In this document: positions 11,400-20,354 of the stretch, piece after piece
How positions within the stretch are numbered: the first letter of the stretch is position 1
Layout of the letters: each line of letters begins with the position of its first letter
Source: Streptomyces sp. NBC_00576
GTDB lineage: Bacteria; Actinomycetota; Actinomycetes; Streptomycetales; Streptomycetaceae
NCBI RefSeq assembly: GCF_036345175.1
Contig: NZ_CP107780.1
Span: forward strand, 7,502,001 to 7,566,000
Direction: 5' to 3'
DNA: 64,000 bases
Program-made: the position numbers and the translations under genes
The notes under the pieces: generated by a model
What the model was told of the DNA's origin: nothing
Databases searched by the model: none
Seen by the model: the letters and a program-made list of their open reading frames with translations, nothing else

Positions 11400-13280
11400 G
11401 TGCCCGCGATCCCTAGCCATGTGCCCGAGCCGAGCCGTACCGACCCGGCGCTGATCCGCAATTTCTGCATCATCGCGCACATCGACCACGGCAAGTCCAC
11501 GCTCGCCGACCGGATGCTCCAGCTGACCGGAGTGGTCGACCAGCGGCAGATGCGCGCCCAGTACCTCGACCGCATGGACATCGAGCGGGAGCGCGGCATC
11601 ACGATCAAGTCCCAGGCGGTGCGTCTGCCGTGGGCGCCGACCGACGGGGACGGGGGCGGTCAGGGCAGGACTCATATCCTGAACATGATCGACACCCCGG
11701 GACACGTCGACTTCACATACGAGGTCTCGCGGTCGCTCGCGGCCTGTGAGGGGACCGTTCTCCTGGTCGACGCCGCCCAGGGCATCGAGGCCCAGACCCT
11801 CGCCAACCTGTACCTGGCGATGGAGAACGAGCTCACCATTGTCCCGGTGCTGAACAAGATCGACCTGCCGGCCGCCCAGCCGGAGAAGTTCTCTGAGGAA
11901 CTCGCCAACCTCATCGGCTGCCAGCCCGAGGACGTGCTCAAGGTCTCGGCGAAGACCGGCATCGGTGTGGACGCGCTCCTGAACCGCGTCGTCCGCGACG
12001 TCCCGGCCCCGGTCGGCGTCAAGGACGCCCCCGCCCGCGCGATGATCTTCGACTCGGTCTACGACTCCTACCGGGGCGTGGTCACGTACGTCCGTGTCAT
12101 CGACGGCCAGCTCAACAAGCGCGAGCGCATCAAGATGATGTCGACCGGCGCCACCCACGAGCTCCTCGAGATCGGCGTCTCGTCCCCTGAGATGACCTCG
12201 GCCGACGGCATCGGCGTCGGCGAGGTGGGCTACATCATCACCGGCGTGAAGGACGTCCGTCAGTCCAAGGTCGGTGACACGATCACCAGCAAGGAGAAGG
12301 GCGCTACCGAGGCCCTCGGCGGGTACAAGGACCCCAAGCCGATGGTCTTCTCGGGCCTCTACCCGCTGGACGGCTCGGACTACCCCGACCTCCGCGAGGC
12401 GCTGGACAAGCTCCAGCTCAATGACGCCGCCCTGGTCTACGAGCCGGAGACCTCCGCGGCCCTCGGTTTCGGCTTCCGCGTCGGCTTCCTCGGCCTGCTG
12501 CACCTCGACGTCATCCGTGAGCGCCTGGAGCGCGAGTTCAACCTCGAACTCATCGCCACCGCGCCCAACGTGGTCTACCGCGTGATCATGGAGGACGGGA
12601 AGGAGCACACGGTCACCAACCCGAGCGAGTTCCCCGAGGGCAAGATCGACAAGGTCTTCGAGCCGGTCGTCCGGGCCACGATCCTCGCTCCCAGCGAGTT
12701 CATCGGCTCGATCATGGAGCTCTGCCAGACCCGCCGGGGCACCCTTCTCGGCATGGACTACCTCTCCGAGGACCGCGTCGAGATCCGTTACACGCTCCCC
12801 CTCGCCGAGATCGTCTTCGACTTCTTCGACAACCTGAAGTCCAAGACCCGCGGCTACGCCTCCCTGGACTACGAGCCCACCGGCGAGCAGGACGCCTCGC
12901 TGGTGAAGGTCGACATCCTGCTGCACGGCGACCGCGTCGACGCCTTCTCCGCCGTCACCCACCGGGACGCGGCTTACGCGTACGGCGTACGGCTTGTCGC
13001 CAAGCTGCGCGAGCTGATCCCGCGCCAGGCCTTCGAGATCCCCATCCAGGCGGCCATCGGGTCGCGGGTCATCGCCCGCGAGACCATCCGCGCGATCCGC
13101 AAGGACGTTCTCGCCAAGTGCTACGGCGGTGACATCTCGCGTAAGCGGAAGCTGCTGGAGAAGCAGAAGGAGGGCAAGAAGCGGATGAAGATGGTGGGCT
13201 CTGTGGAGGTTCCGCAGGATGCCTTCATCGCCGTCTTGTCCAGCGATGAGAACGCCGGGTCGGGCAAGGGCAAGAAGTAG
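11400..13280 (+). CDS. lepA: translation elongation factor 4 (LepA)
   Basis: A ribosome-dependent GTPase that can back-translocate or rescue stalled ribosomes and helps 30S biogenesis. The 626-residue protein has the G1 motif (IAHIDHGKST near residue 24), the switch II motif DTPGHVDF, the NKIDLP G4 motif, EF-G-like domains II, III and V, and the LepA-specific C-terminal domain (SVEVPQDAF near 600). The GTG at 11400 starts VPAIPSHVPEPSRTDP, the conserved Streptomyces N-terminus. A 13-residue stretch rich in Gly/Asp (PTDGDGGGQGRT) near switch I is an actinobacterial-type insertion. Followed by a strong terminator. Confidence 0.97.
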   Translation: MPAIPSHVPEPSRTDPALIRNFCIIAHIDHGKSTLADRMLQLTGVVDQRQMRAQYLDRMDIERERGITIKSQAVRLPWAPTDGDGGGQGRTHILNMIDTPGHVDFTYEVSRSLAACEGTVLLVDAAQGIEAQTLANLYLAMENELTIVPVLNKIDLPAAQPEKFSEELANLIGCQPEDVLKVSAKTGIGVDALLNRVVRDVPAPVGVKDAPARAMIFDSVYDSYRGVVTYVRVIDGQLNKRERIKMMSTGATHELLEIGVSSPEMTSADGIGVGEVGYIITGVKDVRQSKVGDTITSKEKGATEALGGYKDPKPMVFSGLYPLDGSDYPDLREALDKLQLNDAALVYEPETSAALGFGFRVGFLGLLHLDVIRERLEREFNLELIATAPNVVYRVIMEDGKEHTVTNPSEFPEGKIDKVFEPVVRATILAPSEFIGSIMELCQTRRGTLLGMDYLSEDRVEIRYTLPLAEIVFDFFDNLKSKTRGYASLDYEPTGEQDASLVKVDILLHGDRVDAFSAVTHRDAAYAYGVRLVAKLRELIPRQAFEIPIQAAIGSRVIARETIRAIRKDVLAKCYGGDISRKRKLLEKQKEGKKRMKMVGSVEVPQDAFIAVLSSDENAGSGKGKK

Positions 13281-13311
13281 CCGACGCCGGCCCGCGGGAA
13301 TCGGGAGATCG

Positions 13312-13345
13312 GGGGCTCGTCGTGTGAGAACGCGGCGGGCCCCCT
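13312..13345 (+). terminator. lepA terminator
   Basis: A 12-bp stem (GGGGGCTCGTCG with CGGCGGGCCCCC, two G-T pairs) around a 10-nt loop, 31 nt after the lepA stop. Confidence 0.75.
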
Positions 13346-13530
13346 TCGTGTGCGTACCGTCGGGCCTGCAGGAAGCGAACAGTCGCTCTCCGCACGAAGT
13401 GACAGGCCGTCGCCCCTTACGCGCCGGGCGGTCGCGCCTTACTCTGATCTCTGCTCGGTAGTTACTCGCGAGTTAAACAACAGCCGCAAATGAGCCAGCC
13501 GCCGCATTGCCGCGGGCCCCGGAGGATGTC

Positions 13531-15405
13531 GTGAGCGACACACAGACCTTGATCGAGAACCGTCCGCCGTCCGTCGCCGGTCTTTTCCTGGACCGCGTGG
13601 CCGCAACGCCGGACGCCGAGGCCTACCGCTACCCGGTGCCCCCGGCCGCTGGTGAGGGCCCGGACGACTGGAAGTCGCTGACCTGGGCACAGGCCGCCGA
13701 GCGGGTCTACGCCATCGCGGCAGGCCTCATCGAACTGGGCGTACAGCCGGAGCAGCGCGTCGCGCTCGCCTCCGCCACCCGCGTCGAGTGGATCCTCGGC
13801 GACCTGGGCATCATGTGCGCCGGCGCCGCCACGACCACGGTGTATCCGCAGACCAACGCCGAGGAGTCGGCCTTCATCCTCGCCGACTCCGCCAGCAAGG
13901 TGCTGATCGCCGAGGACGCGACCCAGCTCGCCAAGGCGCAGGAGAAGCGCGCCGAGCTGCCCGAACTCACCCATGTCGTGGTCATCGACCCGGCCGGCGT
14001 CGAGAGTGGCGACGGGGTGCTCACCCTCGCCGAGCTGGAGCAGCGCGGTGCCGCGTACCTGGAGAAGAACCCGGACCTGATCAAGGAGCGGGTCGGGGCC
14101 ATTACGAAAGACCAGCTCGCGACCCTTATCTACACCTCCGGCACCACCGGCCGGCCCAAGGGTGTCCGTCTGCCGCACGACAACTGGTCGTACATGGCGA
14201 AGGCGACCGCGGCGACCGGGCTGATCAGCGCCGAAGACGTGCAGTATCTGTGGCTCCCGCTCGCACACGTCTTCGGCAAGGTGCTCACCTCCGGCCAGAT
14301 CGAGGTCGGGCACGTCACCGCCGTCGACGGCCGTGTCGACAAGATCATCGAGAACCTGCCGGTGGTCGAGCCGACGTACATGGCCGCCGTGCCGCGCATC
14401 TTCGAGAAGGTCTACAACGGGGTCGCGGCCAAGGCGCGGGCCGGTGGTGGCGCCAAGTACAAGATCTTCCAGTGGGCCTCCGAGGTCGCCCGCGAGTACG
14501 CCAAGGTCACCCAGGACAACTTCCGGCGCACCGGCACCGCCTCCGCGCCCTTCGGTCTCTCCGCGAAGCACAAGGTCGCCGACGCACTCGTCTTCTCCAA
14601 GATCCGCGAGGCCTTCGGCGGCAACCTGCGCGCCTGTGTCTCCGGATCGGCCGCCCTCGCACCTGACATCGGCTTCTTCTTCTCCGGCGCAGGCATCCAC
14701 ATCCTGGAGGGCTACGGCCTCACCGAGTCCTCCGCCGCCTCCTTCGTCAACCCCGGCGAGGCCTACCGCACCGGCACGGTCGGCAAGCCGCTGCCCGGCA
14801 CGGAAGTCCGCATCGCGGATGACGGGGAGATCCTGCTGCGCGGGCCCGGGATCATGGAGGGGTACCACGGTCTGCCCGAGAAGACCGCCGAGGTGTTGGA
14901 GAGCGACGGGTGGTTCCACACCGGCGACATCGGTGAGTTGTCCCCGGACGGGTATCTGAGGATCACCGACCGCAAGAAGGACCTCATCAAGACGTCCGGC
15001 GGCAAGTACATCGCGCCGGCCGAGGTCGAGGGTCAGTTCAAGGGGGTCTGCCCGTACGTCTCCAACATCCTCGTGCACGGTGCCGACCGGAACTTCTGCA
15101 CGGCGCTCATCGCGCTCGACGAACCGTCCATCCTGGGCTGGGCGAAGGACAACGGGCTTGACGGGAAGTCGTACGCGGAGGTGGTGGCCGCGCCGGCGAC
15201 GGTTGCTCTCATCGAGGGGTATGTCAAGGAGCTCAACGGTGGGCTTCAGCGGTGGCAGACCATCAAGAAGTTCCGGTTGCTGCCGCGGGATCTCGATGTT
15301 GAGCATGGGGAGATCACGCCGAGTCTGAAGTTGAAGCGGCCGGTTGTTGAGCGGGAGTACAAGTACCTGATCGATGAGATGTATGCGGGGTCGCGGGAGG
15401 CGTAG
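13531..15405 (+). CDS. long-chain fatty-acyl-CoA synthetase (AMP-forming)
   Basis: Activates fatty acids to acyl-adenylates and then acyl-CoA. The 624-residue protein carries the P-loop-like AMP motif YTSGTTGRPKGV (near residue 205), the A5 motif GYGLTESSA (near 395), the TGDIGELSPDGYLRITDRKKDLIK stretch (A7-A8 hinge) and a C-terminal domain with catalytic Lys near LKLKRP. GGAGGA lies 5 nt before the GTG at 13531, which fixes the start; the in-frame ATG at 13507 has none. In the Streptomyces core genome it follows lepA. The FadD15-type length and motifs suggest a long-chain substrate, which is an inference. Confidence 0.92.
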   Translation: MSDTQTLIENRPPSVAGLFLDRVAATPDAEAYRYPVPPAAGEGPDDWKSLTWAQAAERVYAIAAGLIELGVQPEQRVALASATRVEWILGDLGIMCAGAATTTVYPQTNAEESAFILADSASKVLIAEDATQLAKAQEKRAELPELTHVVVIDPAGVESGDGVLTLAELEQRGAAYLEKNPDLIKERVGAITKDQLATLIYTSGTTGRPKGVRLPHDNWSYMAKATAATGLISAEDVQYLWLPLAHVFGKVLTSGQIEVGHVTAVDGRVDKIIENLPVVEPTYMAAVPRIFEKVYNGVAAKARAGGGAKYKIFQWASEVAREYAKVTQDNFRRTGTASAPFGLSAKHKVADALVFSKIREAFGGNLRACVSGSAALAPDIGFFFSGAGIHILEGYGLTESSAASFVNPGEAYRTGTVGKPLPGTEVRIADDGEILLRGPGIMEGYHGLPEKTAEVLESDGWFHTGDIGELSPDGYLRITDRKKDLIKTSGGKYIAPAEVEGQFKGVCPYVSNILVHGADRNFCTALIALDEPSILGWAKDNGLDGKSYAEVVAAPATVALIEGYVKELNGGLQRWQTIKKFRLLPRDLDVEHGEITPSLKLKRPVVEREYKYLIDEMYAGSREA

Positions 15406-15455
15406 CGCGGTCGCGGAGGGGTGGCGGGGGAGTGATGGCGGCTGCAGCGCCGCTG

Positions 15456-15485
15456 TGGCTGGTCGCGCAGTTCCCCGCGCCCCTT
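15456..15485. repeat. short Streptomyces-type intergenic repeat
   Basis: GGTCGCGCAGTTCCCCGCGC with flanks, a sequence I recognise as very frequent in intergenic DNA of Streptomyces. It sits between convergent gene ends (the acyl-CoA synthetase and the receiver protein) and may help termination. Confidence 0.6.
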
Positions 15486-15488
15486 CCG

Positions 15489-16064
15489 TCAGGACAGGCG
15501 GCCCCTGTCCACCAGTTGACGTAGTGCGCGCACCTGGTCGATCAGCGTCGTCGTGTCCGGAGGGGTCTCCCCGGACAGCTGACGTTCCAGGTCCGCCAAG
15601 CGGGCGCTGAGTTCGCTGTCGGCCGCGTGTTCGCGGGTCAGTAGTCGTTCCAGTTGCTGGTTTTTTCTGTGCAGGTCCAGGAAGACCGTGACCTTCGCGC
15701 GTAGTACCCAGGGGTCGAACGGCTTCGTCAGGTAGTCGGCCGCGCCGGTCGCGTAGCCGCGGAAGGCGTAGCCCGCGTCGGAGTCCGTGCCCGTCAGGAA
15801 GATGATGGGGACGTCCTTGGTCTGGTCGAGCCGTTTGATGTTCGCGGCGGTCTCGAAGCCGTCCATGCCCGGCATCCGGATGTCCAGGAGGACGACCGCG
15901 AAGCGCCGGCGGAGCAGCGCCTTCATCGCCTCCTCGCCCGAACGCGCCCGTACCAGCGGCTCGTTGAGGGACCGCAGGACGGCCTCCAGCGCGATCAGGT
16001 TGTCCTCCATGTCGTCCACCAGGAGGATGCTCGCGCGCTCGTCGGTCGTTTCCTCAGCGCTCAT
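15489..16064 (-). CDS. response regulator: receiver domain plus coiled coil, no output domain
   Basis: The 191-residue protein has a full receiver domain: acidic pair in LLVDDMEDN (residues 14-22), phospho-acceptor Asp in VVLLDIRMPGMDGF (near 60), Thr in FLTGTDSD and Lys in YLTKPFDP. A C-terminal helix of heptad type follows (LDLHRKNQQLERLLTREHA...). There is no DNA-binding domain, so it acts through protein contacts. It begins 12 nt after the hybrid kinase stop, so the two are co-transcribed and it is the probable phosphate acceptor. The layout recalls OsaB of S. coelicolor (receiver plus coiled coil), an analogy I cannot prove from one window. Confidence 0.9.
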   Translation of the reverse strand: MSAEETTDERASILLVDDMEDNLIALEAVLRSLNEPLVRARSGEEAMKALLRRRFAVVLLDIRMPGMDGFETAANIKRLDQTKDVPIIFLTGTDSDAGYAFRGYATGAADYLTKPFDPWVLRAKVTVFLDLHRKNQQLERLLTREHAADSELSARLADLERQLSGETPPDTTTLIDQVRALRQLVDRGRLS

Positions 16065-16076
16065 GGTGGCTGTGCC

Positions 16077-19000
16077 TCACTCGGCCGTCGGCGGGATCGC
16101 GGGCTCCCCAGGTGTACGCGGTCCCGGTACCGTCGACCCGCTCGTCGTGCGTGCCGTCTCGTCCAGTGCCTCGTCGTTGGGGCGCTCGGGGTCCAGGAGC
16201 GCGCAGACCACGGTCAGCAGCTGGTCGACGTCGACGGGCTTGGGTACGTAGTCGTTGGCGCCGCGGGCGATCGACTTCTCCCGGTCGCCGGGCATCGCCT
16301 TGGCGGTGAGGGCGACGATGGGCAGGTCTGCCCAGCGCGGGGTGCGGCGGACGGCGGAGATCGTCTCGTAGCCGTCCATCTCCGGCATCATGATGTCCAT
16401 CAGTACGAGTTCGACGTCCGGGTTGCGTTCCAGCGTCTCGATGCCTTCGCGGCCGTTCTCCGCGTACAGCACCGGCATCCCCACCCGCCCCAGGACATGG
16501 GTGAGCGCGAAGACGTTGCGGATGTCGTCGTCGACGATCAACACCCGGCGTCCGGGCAGTACTTGCCCGGCCCGGCCCACCTTCCACGCCTCCAGCTTGG
16601 TGGGTGCGGGCCAGGAGTCGTCCATGTCGTGGGCCGCGTAGGGCTCGGTGGACAGCCGCTCGGGCAGCGGCAGTTGAAGGTCCTCGGACTCGGCGCCGGA
16701 CGTCGGACCCGTCGCCGGGTGGCCGGGGCTTACGACAGGGACGTACAGGGTGAAGGTCGAGCCCTTGCCCGGCACGCTCTCGGCGATGATCCTGCCGCCC
16801 AGCAGGCCGGCGATCTCCCGGCTGATGGACAGACCGAGGCCCGTGCCGCCGTACTTGCGGTTCGTTGTGCCGTCCGCCTGCTGGAAAGCCTCGAAGATCA
16901 CCGGGAGTTTCTCGGCGGCGATACCGATGCCCGTGTCGGAGACGGCGAAGGCGATCACGTCGTCGCTGTTCTCGCGGGTGTAGAGGTGATCGGGATCGGT
17001 GATCCGGTTGACGCGCAGCTCGACCCGGCCGGCCGCGGTGAACTTGATCGCGTTGGAGAGAAGGTTGCGCAGAATCTGCTGGAGGCGCTGCTCGTCGGAG
17101 TACATCTCGCGCGGTACGTCGGCACCGACCGCCACCTCGAACGCGAGCCCCCGGTCGAGGGTGAGCGGGCGGAAGGTCGCGTGGACGTAGTCAAGGAGCT
17201 TGATCAGCGGCAGCTTCTTCGGTCGTACGTCCATCCGGCCGGCCTCGATCTTCGACAGGTCGAGGATGTCGTTGATGAGCTGGAGGAGGTCCGAGCCCGA
17301 GCGGTGGATCGTCGTCGCGAACTGGACCTCCTGGTCGGAGAGATGGCCGTCCGGGTTGTCCGAGAGCAGGCGGGCCAGGATGAGGAGGGAGTTCAGTGGG
17401 GTGCGCAGCTCGTGGGACATGTTCGCCAGGAACTCCGACTTGTACTGGGAGCTGGTCGCCAACAGGGCGGCCTTGTCCTCCAGTTCGGCGTTCGAGCGCT
17501 GCAACTCCGCCTGCTGCTTTTGGAGTTCGTCCGAGCGTTCCTGGAGCTGGATGGCGAGGCGCTGCGACTCGCCGAGCAGGGACTCCGTACGGGAGTTGGC
17601 GATGATCGTGTTGATCGCGACGCCGATCGTGTTCACGAACTGGTCGAAGAACGCCAGGTGGACGTCGGAGAAGCGGGAGAACGAGGCGAGTTCGATCACG
17701 CCGAGCAGTTTGTCCTCGAAGAGGATCGGGATGATCACGACGCTGGCCGGGGCGGCTTCCCCGAGGCCACTGTTGATCTTGATGTAGTCCGGCGGGGCCT
17801 CCTCCACCAGGATCCGCTTCTTCTCGCGCGCCGCCTGCCGCACCAGCCCGTGCACCGGCATCCCGCCCGTGTCGACCGTCGCCCCCTGCGCCGACCCGTA
17901 TCCCGCGATGAACGCCAGCCCCTTGGCGGGCACCGGCGCGCGCAGGGTGGCGCTCTCCTCGTCCGGGTCGGCCAGGAAGAACGCCCCGTACTGCGCGTTC
18001 ACCAGCGGGGTCAGCTCGCGCAGGATCAGGTCGGCGACCTCCATCAGGTCGCGGTGGCCCTGCATCAGGGCGGCCAGGCGGGCGAGGTTCGACTCCAGCC
18101 AGTCCTTGGCGCGGGTCGTCTCACGGAGGTTGGCCACCATCAGGTTGATGTTGTCCTTCAGCTCGGCGACCTCACCGCGGGTCTCCACCGAGATGGAACG
18201 GGACATGTCTCCCTGGGCCACCGCCGAGGCGACCTCGGCGATCGCACGGACCTGGGTGGTCAGGTTCAGGGCGAGTTCGTTCACGTTGGTCGTGAGGCGC
18301 TTCCAGGTGCCGTACACGCCCTCGACCCTTGCCTGGCCGCCGAGTTGGCCGTCGATGCCGACCTCGCGGGCCACCCGCGTCACCTCGGAGGAGAAGGAGG
18401 AGAGCGTGTCCACCATCGTGTTGATGGTGGTCTTCAGCTCCAGGATCTCGCCCCGGGCGTCCACGTCGATCTTCTTCGAGAGGTCGCCCTGTGCCACCGC
18501 CGTCGCCACCTGGGCGATGTTGCGGACCTGAGAAGTCAGGTTGTCCGCCATGTAGTTGACGTTGTCGGTCAGGTCCCGCCAGACGCCCGAGACGCCCAAC
18601 ACCTGGGCGCGCCCGCCGAGTCGGCCGTCGGTGCCGACCTCGCGGGCCACCCGCGTCACCTCGTCGGCGAAGGCGCGCAGCTGTTCCACCATCGTGTTGA
18701 CGGTGTCCTTCAGTTCGAGGATCTCGCCGCGGGCGTCCACCGTGATCTTCTTCGACAGATTGCCGTTCGCGACCGCTGTCGTGACCTGCGCGATGTTCCG
18801 TACCTGTGAAGTCAGGTTCAGGGCCATGAAGTTGACGTTGTCGGTGAGGTCTTTCCAGACCCCCGAGACACCCCGTACCTGGGCCTGGCCGCCGAGGTTG
18901 CCTTCGGTGCCGACCTCGCGGGCGACCCGGGTGACCTCGTCGGCGAAGGCGGAGAGTTGGTCGACCATCGTGTTGATGGTCGACTTGAGTTCGAGGATCT

Positions 19001-20252
19001 CGCCCTTCGCCTCCACCGTGATCTTCTTGCCGAGGTCGCCCTGAGCCACGGCCGTGGACACAAGGGCGATGTTGCGGACCTGCGAAGTCAGGTTGTCCGC
19101 CATGAAGTTGACGTTGTCGGTCAGGTCCTTCCAGACGCCGGACACGCCTCGCACCTGGGCCCGGCCACCGAGGTTGCCTTCGGTGCCGACCTCGCGGGCG
19201 ACTCGGGTGACCTCGTCGGCGAAGGCGGAGAGCTGGTCGACCATGGTGTTGATCGTCGACTTGAGCTCCAGGATCTCGCCCTGCGCGTCGACCGTGATCT
19301 TCTGGCTCAGGTCGCCGTTCGCGACGGCCGTCGTCACCTGGGCGATGTTGCGGACCTGCGAAGTCAGGTTCGACGCCATGAAGTTGACGTTGTCGGTCAG
19401 GTCCTTCCAGACGCCCGACACGCCCCGCACCTGCGCCCGGCCGCCCAACTGGCCCTCCGTGCCCACCTCGCGGGCCACCCGCGTCACCTCGTCGGCGAAG
19501 GCGGAGAGCTGGTCGACCATCGTGTTGACGGTCAGCTTCAGTTCGAGGAGCTCGCCGGTCGCCTCGACCGTGACCGTGCGGGTCAGATCGCCCCGGGCCA
19601 CCGACGTGGTCACCAGGGCGATGTCACGGACCTGGGCGGTCAGCCGGGACGCCATCGTGTTGACCGCCTCGGTCACATCCCGCCAACTCCCCGACAGGCC
19701 CTGCACCTTGGCGCGTCCACCGAGCCGTCCCTCCGTACCGACCTCGCGCGCGACCCGGGTCACCTCGCCGGTGAACAACGACAACTGGTCGACCATCTTG
19801 TTCACGGTCCGGCCCAGCCGGCGCAGATCACCGCGCAACTCCCGGTTCCCGTCGTGCAGATCGACCCGCTGGGTCAGATCGCCGCCGGCCACCGCGTCCA
19901 GTACCCGCGTCGCGTTCGCCGCCGGGGCCACCAGGGCGTCAAGGAGCCCGTTCACGTCGTTGACTCGGGAGGTCCAGTGACCCTGACCGGGGCTCGCGGA
20001 GAGGCGCTCGTCGAGTCGGCCGTGCCGGACCATGTCCCGTCGTACGCGCTGCACCTCGGAGTTGAAGTGCAGATTGCGGTCCATGATCTGGTTGAACGCG
20101 GAGCTCAGTTCGGCGACCAGGCCATGGCCGGTTTCCGGCACCTTCGCGAAGTCGCCGTCCCGGGCCGCTGTCATCGCGGCGAGCAGCGGACGCAGATCGG
20201 ATGCCCGAATCTGTCCGTCTTCGAGCACTTGCGTAGCACTGTTCTCACTCAT
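16077..20252 (-). CDS. cytosolic multi-HAMP hybrid histidine kinase (group III type)
   Basis: The 1391-residue kinase has no signal peptide and no membrane span. Order: N-terminal helical region (1-110); seven HAMP-type units, the last six in tandem repeats of exactly 92 residues beginning EVTRVAREVG at about 163, 255, 347, 439, 531 and 623; GAF domain (735-885); coiled coil (890-935); HisKA with the phospho-His in NMSHELRTPLNSLL (about 947); HATPase (NLLSNAIKF near 1063, DTGIGI, GGTGLGLSISRE); C-terminal receiver (VLIVDDDIRN..., Asp in LVLMDIMMPEMDGYE). Poly-HAMP kinases of this kind sense osmotic or envelope stress (fungal Nik1/Os-1; OsaA in S. coelicolor). The start is the ATG at 20252, beginning MSENSATQ. 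Divergent phosphatase gene 103 bp away. Confidence 0.93.
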   Translation of the reverse strand: MSENSATQVLEDGQIRASDLRPLLAAMTAARDGDFAKVPETGHGLVAELSSAFNQIMDRNLHFNSEVQRVRRDMVRHGRLDERLSASPGQGHWTSRVNDVNGLLDALVAPAANATRVLDAVAGGDLTQRVDLHDGNRELRGDLRRLGRTVNKMVDQLSLFTGEVTRVAREVGTEGRLGGRAKVQGLSGSWRDVTEAVNTMASRLTAQVRDIALVTTSVARGDLTRTVTVEATGELLELKLTVNTMVDQLSAFADEVTRVAREVGTEGQLGGRAQVRGVSGVWKDLTDNVNFMASNLTSQVRNIAQVTTAVANGDLSQKITVDAQGEILELKSTINTMVDQLSAFADEVTRVAREVGTEGNLGGRAQVRGVSGVWKDLTDNVNFMADNLTSQVRNIALVSTAVAQGDLGKKITVEAKGEILELKSTINTMVDQLSAFADEVTRVAREVGTEGNLGGQAQVRGVSGVWKDLTDNVNFMALNLTSQVRNIAQVTTAVANGNLSKKITVDARGEILELKDTVNTMVEQLRAFADEVTRVAREVGTDGRLGGRAQVLGVSGVWRDLTDNVNYMADNLTSQVRNIAQVATAVAQGDLSKKIDVDARGEILELKTTINTMVDTLSSFSSEVTRVAREVGIDGQLGGQARVEGVYGTWKRLTTNVNELALNLTTQVRAIAEVASAVAQGDMSRSISVETRGEVAELKDNINLMVANLRETTRAKDWLESNLARLAALMQGHRDLMEVADLILRELTPLVNAQYGAFFLADPDEESATLRAPVPAKGLAFIAGYGSAQGATVDTGGMPVHGLVRQAAREKKRILVEEAPPDYIKINSGLGEAAPASVVIIPILFEDKLLGVIELASFSRFSDVHLAFFDQFVNTIGVAINTIIANSRTESLLGESQRLAIQLQERSDELQKQQAELQRSNAELEDKAALLATSSQYKSEFLANMSHELRTPLNSLLILARLLSDNPDGHLSDQEVQFATTIHRSGSDLLQLINDILDLSKIEAGRMDVRPKKLPLIKLLDYVHATFRPLTLDRGLAFEVAVGADVPREMYSDEQRLQQILRNLLSNAIKFTAAGRVELRVNRITDPDHLYTRENSDDVIAFAVSDTGIGIAAEKLPVIFEAFQQADGTTNRKYGGTGLGLSISREIAGLLGGRIIAESVPGKGSTFTLYVPVVSPGHPATGPTSGAESEDLQLPLPERLSTEPYAAHDMDDSWPAPTKLEAWKVGRAGQVLPGRRVLIVDDDIRNVFALTHVLGRVGMPVLYAENGREGIETLERNPDVELVLMDIMMPEMDGYETISAVRRTPRWADLPIVALTAKAMPGDREKSIARGANDYVPKPVDVDQLLTVVCALLDPERPNDEALDETARTTSGSTVPGPRTPGEPAIPPTAE

Positions 20253-20354
20253 GGCGGCCCACTTCGGTAACTCGGCGCTTATGGGCGTGGCCAGTCTGTC
20301 ACTCTGTCCGCGTCCGCTGAGGTGTATTCGTACGAACTGCTCGGGGAGCTGCCC

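Noticed and set aside
11388..12962. Open frame of about 520 codons opposite lepA
   Set aside because: Shadow of lepA; composition and lack of any domain fit an antisense reading.
16497..18809. Long open frame (about 770 codons) opposite the hybrid kinase gene
   Set aside because: It mirrors the codon pattern of the true gene; high GC leaves antisense frames open, and the product has no recognisable motifs.
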